Source of the DNA: Thermoguttaceae bacterium
GTDB taxonomy: Bacteria > Planctomycetota > Planctomycetia > Pirellulales > Thermoguttaceae
Assembly: GCA_024653385.1 (NCBI GenBank)
Contig: JANLFZ010000205.1
Coordinates: 1 to 8,246 of the forward strand
Length of the DNA stretch: 8,246 bases
Reading direction: 5' to 3'
Shown: piece by piece, positions 4,686 through 8,246 of the stretch
Layout of the letters: every line of letters begins with the position of its first letter
Numbering within the stretch: position 1 is the first letter of the stretch
Made by a program: the position numbers and the translations under genes
Notes under the pieces: model-generated
Told to the model about the DNA's origin: nothing
The model's input: only the letters and a program-made list of their open reading frames with translations
Database searches by the model: none

Positions 4686-6785
4686 ATGGCGAGGGTGCAG
4701 GCGGAGTCGATGCGCGAGGCGGAATCGCGGCGGGTGGAGGCGGGGCACGTGGCCTGGCCGCCCTCACCCCCGGCCCCTCTCCCGCAAGCGGGCGAGGGGA
4801 GCAAGACGCCCTCACCCCCGGCCCCTCTCCCGCTTGCGGGCGAGGGGAGAAGTTCGCCTTCATCCCAGGCTTCTCTCCCGCAAGGGGACGAGGGCGTTTC
4901 CAGCGCGTGCATTTTGTGCGGGGCTACAAAGGCGCGGGCGGTGTATCCCGAGGCGATTGCTTGGCTCGTGCGGTGTCGGCGGTGCGGGCTGTTGTTTTCC
5001 TCGCCCCAGCCCACGGACGACGAATTGGCGCGGATATACGATGCCCAGTACTACGCGCAGTTCGGTTGGAATGCCGCGTGCCAGTCGAACTACCGCCGGG
5101 TCAAGCAGGCCAGCGCCGACCGCTTGCTGCGGCAAATCGAGCGGTACGTTGGCCCGGGGCGACTCTTGGATGTGGGAAGCGCGCTGGGCGATCTCTTGGC
5201 CGTCGCGGCGCGGCGGGGGTGGAAGGCCGAGGGCGTCGAGCCGAATCCGTTCGCGGTCCAATGCACCGTGGAGATCGTGCCCGAGGCCGAAGTGTTCCGC
5301 GGCACGCTGGACGAGTTCGCGGGGCGGGCCGAACAGGGAGCGTCGGAAGACCACCCTCCGTTCGATGCGGTGACCTGCCTGGAGGTGATCGAGCACTTGC
5401 GCGATCCCGCGGCGGCGCTGCGGCAGATGCACCGGCTGTTGCGCCACGGAGGAGTCTTGGTCCTGACCACTCCCGACGCCGGCAGTCTGCACGCGCGGCT
5501 TTCGGGGCGGCGCTGGGTTCACTTGCATCGCGACCACCTCTGGTACTTCGATCGGCGGTCGCTCGGCGCGCTGGCGAGCCGGGCCGGGTTCGAGATCGTG
5601 CAGTGCGGAACGGCCTGGAAGATGTTCAACCTGCGGTACGTCTTCGAGATCCTCGCGCATTATTCGGGCAACGGGCTGGTGCGGGCGCTAAGCCGGGCAT
5701 CGCTCGGCCGAATGCCTGCGGTCGTCCTGGATCGACGGTTGCCGCCGCTACCCGAGGGTCTGCTGCTGGTCGCGCGGCGTAGGACGGCCTTTCCAGGCCG
5801 TCTGAGCGAGACGACGGCCCCGAAGGGCCGTCCTACTGCCGACGTGGAAAAAGCGGCGACAAGTCGCCGGACTTCAAAGGGGTTTACCCTGGTCGAGCTG
5901 CTGGTGGTGATGACGATCATCGCGGTGCTCATGGCGCTGTTGCTCCCGGCGGTGCAGGCGTCGCGCGAGGCGGCGCGGCGCACGCACTGCCAGAACAATC
6001 TGAAGCAACTCGGTCTTGCCGTGTTGCAGCACGAGAGCACGGCGCGCCACCTGCCGATCAGTGTCAGTCCGTTTCGCGAAGGTCCGCGTCCGTGGCCCAA
6101 GCGCGACGGCCGGGGGTGGATCCTCACGATCCTGCCGCACCTCGAGCGCCAGGCCCTTTACGACCAGTTTGCCGCGGTGTTCGGCGGCGATTTCTTCTCG
6201 GGCGGGGGACTGAAGGCCCCGGAGGTCGAGCCGGCCATGCGCACGCAACTGCCGGTGCTCCAGTGCCCGTCGGACGGCTCGGCGCGCGAGCTTTCGACCG
6301 ACCAGTGGCAGTGGGAAGGAACGCCCGTGGCCCTGTCGAACTACAAGGGCTCGATCGGCGACAACCGCATGGGCGGCCCGCAAAGCATGTGGCCGGGGAG
6401 CGAGCCCGATTGCATTTCGACGGGCAAGTGCCCGGGCCTTTTTCACCGGCTGACGTACCAACTGCCCATCGAGATCGCGCGGATTCGCGACGGGACGGCG
6501 AACACGTTCATGCTGGGCGAGGACGTGCCCGAGCACAACGCCCACAGCGCGGCCTTTTACGCCAACGGCGATTACGCGAGTTGCCATGCGCCGCTGAATT
6601 ACTTTCCCGACCCGCCGCGTCCGCGCGACTGGTGGGACGTGATGTCGTTCCGCAGCCGTCACCCGGGCGGAGCGTCGTTCTGCTTTGCCGACGGCGGGGT
6701 GCGTTTCGTGCGGCAGGACATCGAACATGCCCTGTACCGCGCGCTGAGCACGAAAGCCGGGCGCGAGCCGGTCGAGGCGCCCTAG
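4686..6785 (+). CDS. Fusion: zinc-ribbon SAM methyltransferase plus DUF1559 prepilin-like protein
   Basis: One 699-codon frame encodes two proteins that are normally separate. Residues 25-70 are repeat-derived Pro/Gly/Ser-rich sequence. A zinc-ribbon follows with Cys75/Cys78 and Cys97/Cys100, then a class I SAM methyltransferase: LLDVGSALGD (motif I, 160-169), Glu185 in GVEPN, FDAVTCLEVIEHLRDP (226-241) and GGVLVLTTPD (255-264). This pairing is typical of the Methyltransf_23 enzymes acting on sugars or lipids in polysaccharide clusters. The methyltransferase would normally end near LLLVARRR (359-366). Residues 366-398 are again encoded by repeats. From 399 there is a complete prepilin-type segment, G399-F400-TLVE404 plus a membrane helix to about 423, then the DUF1559 body. 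Near the end, His659 and Asp669-Gly form the H-X9-DG motif. A GGGGGT stretch precedes the ATG at 4686. There is no stop codon in the linker, so if the sequence is right a fusion must be made. A sequencing indel or recent gene fusion are both possible. Confidence 0.78.
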   Translation: MARVQAESMREAESRRVEAGHVAWPPSPPAPLPQAGEGSKTPSPPAPLPLAGEGRSSPSSQASLPQGDEGVSSACILCGATKARAVYPEAIAWLVRCRRCGLLFSSPQPTDDELARIYDAQYYAQFGWNAACQSNYRRVKQASADRLLRQIERYVGPGRLLDVGSALGDLLAVAARRGWKAEGVEPNPFAVQCTVEIVPEAEVFRGTLDEFAGRAEQGASEDHPPFDAVTCLEVIEHLRDPAAALRQMHRLLRHGGVLVLTTPDAGSLHARLSGRRWVHLHRDHLWYFDRRSLGALASRAGFEIVQCGTAWKMFNLRYVFEILAHYSGNGLVRALSRASLGRMPAVVLDRRLPPLPEGLLLVARRRTAFPGRLSETTAPKGRPTADVEKAATSRRTSKGFTLVELLVVMTIIAVLMALLLPAVQASREAARRTHCQNNLKQLGLAVLQHESTARHLPISVSPFREGPRPWPKRDGRGWILTILPHLERQALYDQFAAVFGGDFFSGGGLKAPEVEPAMRTQLPVLQCPSDGSARELSTDQWQWEGTPVALSNYKGSIGDNRMGGPQSMWPGSEPDCISTGKCPGLFHRLTYQLPIEIARIRDGTANTFMLGEDVPEHNAHSAAFYANGDYASCHAPLNYFPDPPRPRDWWDVMSFRSRHPGGASFCFADGGVRFVRQDIEHALYRALSTKAGREPVEAP
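4760..4897. repeat. Three 48-bp tandem palindromic units, translated in frame
   Basis: Units of 42 bp begin at 4760, 4808 and 4856, separated by 6-bp spacers, giving an exact 48-bp period. Units 1 and 2 are identical except for two bases in the loop (AA against TT). Unit 3 differs at roughly ten positions but keeps the length. In units 1 and 2 the arms CCCCTC and CCCGC face GCGGG and GAGGGG, forming an 11-pair stem with one mismatch and a 2-nt loop. This resembles intergenic REP-like repeats found in many copies in high-GC bacterial genomes. Because 48 is a multiple of three, the array adds 16 residues per unit (PSPPAPLPQAGEG-like) to the methyltransferase N-terminus without breaking the frame. 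Confidence 0.85.
5779..5836. repeat. Twin-hairpin palindromic element in the fusion linker
   Basis: The 58-bp element is bounded by perfect 11-bp inverted repeats, GTAGGACGGCC (5779-5789) and GGCCGTCCTAC (5826-5836). Inside are two complete hairpins. The first is GACGGCCT-TTCC-AGGCCGTC (5783-5802), the second GACGGCCC-CGAA-GGGCCGTC (5813-5832), each with an 8-bp perfect stem. A 10-nt linker lies between them. This layout is like BIME/REP doublets or a non-autonomous palindromic element and is more usual between genes. Here it is read through as residues 366-383. Its first bases contain a TAG (5780-5782) that is out of frame with the methyltransferase. Confidence 0.85.
5844..6785 (+). other. 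DUF1559 prepilin-like portion, with possible internal start
   Basis: The second half of the fusion would make a normal free-standing DUF1559 protein if translated from the in-frame GTG at 5844. This gives a 12-residue basic leader (VEKAATSRRTSK), then G|FTLVE, where Gly is the prepilin peptidase cut site and Glu5 of the mature part is conserved. A hydrophobic helix and the REAARRTHCQNNLKQLGLA segment follow, typical of the family. DUF1559 proteins form pseudopilin-like envelope components whose roles are largely unknown. The ribosome site before 5844 is weak (an AAGGG about 16 bp upstream), so a separate start is only a possibility. Either this start or cleavage after Gly399 would yield a conventional product. 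Confidence 0.4.
5854..5869. repeat. Second palindrome in the fusion linker
   Basis: CGGCGAC (5854-5860) and GTCGCCG (5863-5869) are perfect 7-bp inverted repeats around an AA loop, flanked by A-rich and CAAAGG sequence. It lies 17 bp after the twin-hairpin element and encodes part of the basic leader before the prepilin helix. Its style matches short dispersed intergenic palindromes, but copy number cannot be judged from this window. Confidence 0.6.
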
Positions 6786-6822
6786 GCCGCGAAAATCAAA
6801 GCAATGGCCGGAGCGGTTCCGT

Positions 6823-7689
6823 TCACTCGGCCTTGATCTTCAGTTCGGCGAGCGTCTTGCGGAGCCACGCCAGGGAGCGTTCGATCATCGGGCCGCCTTG
6901 GCCTTCGCACTCGATGCTCAGCACGCCGTCGTAGCCGTGGTCGCGCAAGATCGCCAGGCACTTCTTGATGTTGTCGGCATTGACGCCTTCGCCCAAGGCG
7001 CAATGGCTGACCGCGATGCCGGTCTGCTTGCCGCGGGTGGCGGCGGCCAACGATTCGGAAACGTCCTTGATGTGGACGTGGCTGACGCGGTCGACGAAGC
7101 GCCGCAGGAACGCCACCGGGTCTTGCCCCGCGATGAACGTGTTGCCCGTGTCCATGTTCATGCGCAGGTGCGGGCTGGCGCAGAAGTCGAGCATGCGGGC
7201 CATGAACTCGGGCTTGGTGGTGAAGTAGCCGTGGGGCTCGATGTTGACCGTGATGCCGTGGGCCTCGGCGATCTCGATGATCTGCTCGTAGCTGCGTTTC
7301 ATGAGATCCATGGCCTCTTGGTCCGACAGGCCGGCCGGCGCGTGCAAGCCGTCGGTCGTATCGACCCGGGTGCAGCCGACCTGGGCTGCCCATTGGATCG
7401 ACTTGATGACGTAGGGGACGCCGCGGATCGGGCCGTCCTTGCCCGACAGCGGATACGCCGCATCGACCTGCGAGAACTCCACCCCGTAGCTTTGCATCTT
7501 GCGGCGCAGGAGCACCGGGTCTTCGTAGAGGGCCAGGTGGGGGTAATAGCCCAGGCCGTGCGCCCAGCTTATGCCGTCGATCAGACCGCACTCGATATAG
7601 TGGAGCCCGTTGGTCTTCGCCCACTCGAGGCATTTGTCGAAGCTGTAGTACGCCGAATTGAACGCGTCGGTGTGGAAGCCGATCTTCAT
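6823..7689 (-). CDS. Sugar phosphate isomerase/epimerase, TIM-barrel (AP_endonuc_2 family)
   Basis: The 288-residue length is normal for the xylose isomerase-like TIM-barrel family. It starts MKIGFHTDAFNSAYYSFDKCLEWA, followed by YIECG with Glu33. The probable metal ligands are Glu151 (VNIEPHG), Asp180 (NMDTGNTF), His206 (HVHIKD) and Glu260 (LSIECEG), in the order seen in IolE, hydroxypyruvate isomerase and tagatose-epimerase relatives. Such enzymes interconvert keto sugars or inosose-type substrates in the cytoplasm; the specific substrate cannot be read from the sequence. There is no signal peptide. The ATG at 7689 has GAGG about 7 bases upstream on the minus strand, and a plausible promoter lies further up. 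It is convergent with the fusion gene (37 bp between stops) and divergent from the HNH gene, so it is probably monocistronic. Planctomycetes carry many paralogues of this family in sugar-degradation loci. Confidence 0.88.
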   Translation of the reverse strand: MKIGFHTDAFNSAYYSFDKCLEWAKTNGLHYIECGLIDGISWAHGLGYYPHLALYEDPVLLRRKMQSYGVEFSQVDAAYPLSGKDGPIRGVPYVIKSIQWAAQVGCTRVDTTDGLHAPAGLSDQEAMDLMKRSYEQIIEIAEAHGITVNIEPHGYFTTKPEFMARMLDFCASPHLRMNMDTGNTFIAGQDPVAFLRRFVDRVSHVHIKDVSESLAAATRGKQTGIAVSHCALGEGVNADNIKKCLAILRDHGYDGVLSIECEGQGGPMIERSLAWLRKTLAELKIKAE

Positions 7690-7733
7690 GGTTCGACCTC
7701 GTTGGCAAGGGACCCGGTGGAGAAACGCGCGCG

Positions 7734-7762
7734 ATTGTACCCCAGGCCGGCGCGAAGTCCAA
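7734..7762 (-). promoter_or_regulatory. Candidate sigma-70-type promoter of the isomerase gene
   Basis: On the minus strand, TACAAT (7739 down to 7734) matches the -10 consensus at five of six positions. TTGGAC (7762 down to 7757) is a weaker -35 box at the ideal 17-bp spacing. The -10 box is 44 bp from the ATG at 7689, leaving room for a short leader with the GAGG ribosome site. Confidence 0.45.
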
Positions 7763-7822
7763 GGGAATCCCCCGGCGGCCGGCGATGGCGCCGGGTCTCT
7801 GGCGTCCGGCGCGCCGTCGGGT

Positions 7823-7828
7823 TAGAAT
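7823..7828 (+). promoter_or_regulatory. Weak -10-like box before the HNH gene
   Basis: TAGAAT matches TATAAT at five of six positions and lies 24 bp before the ATG at 7853, so a transcript would have a very short leader that still includes the GGAG site at 7841. No recognisable -35 box lies 16-18 bp upstream, so the assignment is weak. Confidence 0.25.
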
Positions 7829-7852
7829 GGTCGCGTACTTGGAGACCAACCC

Positions 7853-8246
7853 ATGGACAACGATGGCCCAGCAGGCGTATCCGAGGCCCTGGCATCGAGC
7901 GTGCTGGTTCTCAACCGCTCGTACCAGGCGGTCCACGTGGTGGGCGTGCGACGCGCCTTCAGCCTGCTGTGCCGCGAGTTGGCCGAGGTGATCGACACCG
8001 AAGACGGGCAGTTCGTCAATTACGATTTCGAGGGCTGGCGCGCCCGGAGCCAACGCCGCGCCCGGCACAAACGCCCCGACGAAGACTGGATCCGCGCGGT
8101 CCACTTCGAGATCCAGGCGCCGCGGGTGATCCGGCTGTTGCGGTACGACCGATTGCCCAACCGGTCGCTTCGCCTGAACCGCCACACGGTCTTTGCCCGC
8201 GACGAACACCGGTGCCAGTACTGCGGGCGGCGGTATCCGGCCGGGC
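7853..8246 (+). CDS. HNH endonuclease family protein (3' truncated by window end)
   Basis: The frame from ATG 7853 stays open for 131 codons to the end of the window. After a short variable start the product reads SSVLVLNRSYQAVHVVGVRR, then AFSLLCRELAEVID, VNYDFEGWRAR, APRVIRLLRYDRLPNR and finally TVFARDEHRCQYCGRRYP. This is the N-terminal region and first CxxC of the COG1403-type HNH proteins widespread in Planctomycetes and other phyla. The zinc-binding CQYCG is visible; the following H-N-H catalytic part lies beyond the window. The start is supported by GGAG (7841-7844), 8 bp upstream. Despite the nuclease fold, most members are chromosomal single genes of unknown role, not mobile elements. 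It is divergent from the isomerase gene. Confidence 0.85.
   Translation, partial: MDNDGPAGVSEALASSVLVLNRSYQAVHVVGVRRAFSLLCRELAEVIDTEDGQFVNYDFEGWRARSQRRARHKRPDEDWIRAVHFEIQAPRVIRLLRYDRLPNRSLRLNRHTVFARDEHRCQYCGRRYPAG

Noticed and set aside
4760..4849. CRISPR array
   Set aside because: There are only two or three units, the spacers are 6 bp, and the units are self-complementary throughout. This is a REP-like tandem repeat.
6786..6822. Bidirectional terminator between the convergent genes
   Set aside because: The 37-bp gap holds only a loose GGCC pair and an A-rich patch, with no stable stem and T-run.
6782..8209. Long minus-strand frame spanning the isomerase gene and the divergent spacer
   Set aside because: It is a shadow in a high-GC region: its translation is Arg/Pro/His-rich, and the true genes in the other frames have clear domains.

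Overview
The window looks like a high-GC planctomycete chromosome segment, probably of the Pirellulales type. The main clue is a DUF1559 prepilin-like protein with its H-X9-DG motif, a family hugely expanded in Planctomycetes. Other clues are a DUF1573 protein beside a C39-like peptidase, a COG1403-type HNH nuclease, and palindromic repeats of a style I associate with these genomes. The assignment rests on reading the proteins, not on a database search.

Positions 1-2020 (+) hold a compact set of envelope genes. In order they are a membrane-anchored thioredoxin-like protein (CPIC), a stand-alone C39-like cysteine peptidase, a DUF1573 protein, and a small exported protein with 14 cysteines after its hydrophobic N-terminus. 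The first three overlap (11 bp, then 4 bp). The cysteine-rich protein has a near-consensus Shine-Dalgarno and a double-glycine-leader-like motif just before its first downstream cysteine. C39 peptidases cleave at Gly-Gly, so the set can be read as a candidate export, proteolytic maturation and disulfide-folding cassette. This is the most promising undescribed system in the window.

Positions 2011-3287 (+) hold a doubtful 85-codon ORF that would be coupled at both ends, then a secreted, C-terminally anchored protein resembling the LolA/RseB fold. Positions 3376-4626 (+) encode a polytopic PIG-V/Gpi18-like GT-C glycosyltransferase whose usual WD motif reads WS.

Positions 4686-6785 (+) are one uninterrupted 699-codon frame. 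It joins a zinc-ribbon plus SAM methyltransferase to a complete DUF1559 prepilin-like protein. Three 48-bp tandem palindromic units are translated near its N-terminus. The linker is made of two further palindromic elements: a twin hairpin and a 7-bp perfect hairpin. The fusion seems to have been created, or at least bridged, by intergenic-type repeats.

Positions 6823-7689 (-) encode a TIM-barrel sugar phosphate isomerase/epimerase. It is convergent with the fusion and divergent from an HNH endonuclease gene that starts at 7853 (+) and runs off the window. The 163-bp divergent spacer contains a reasonable promoter for the isomerase and a weaker -10-like element for the HNH gene. No rRNA, tRNA, CRISPR array or transposase was seen, and there is no gene-free stretch over 300 bp.
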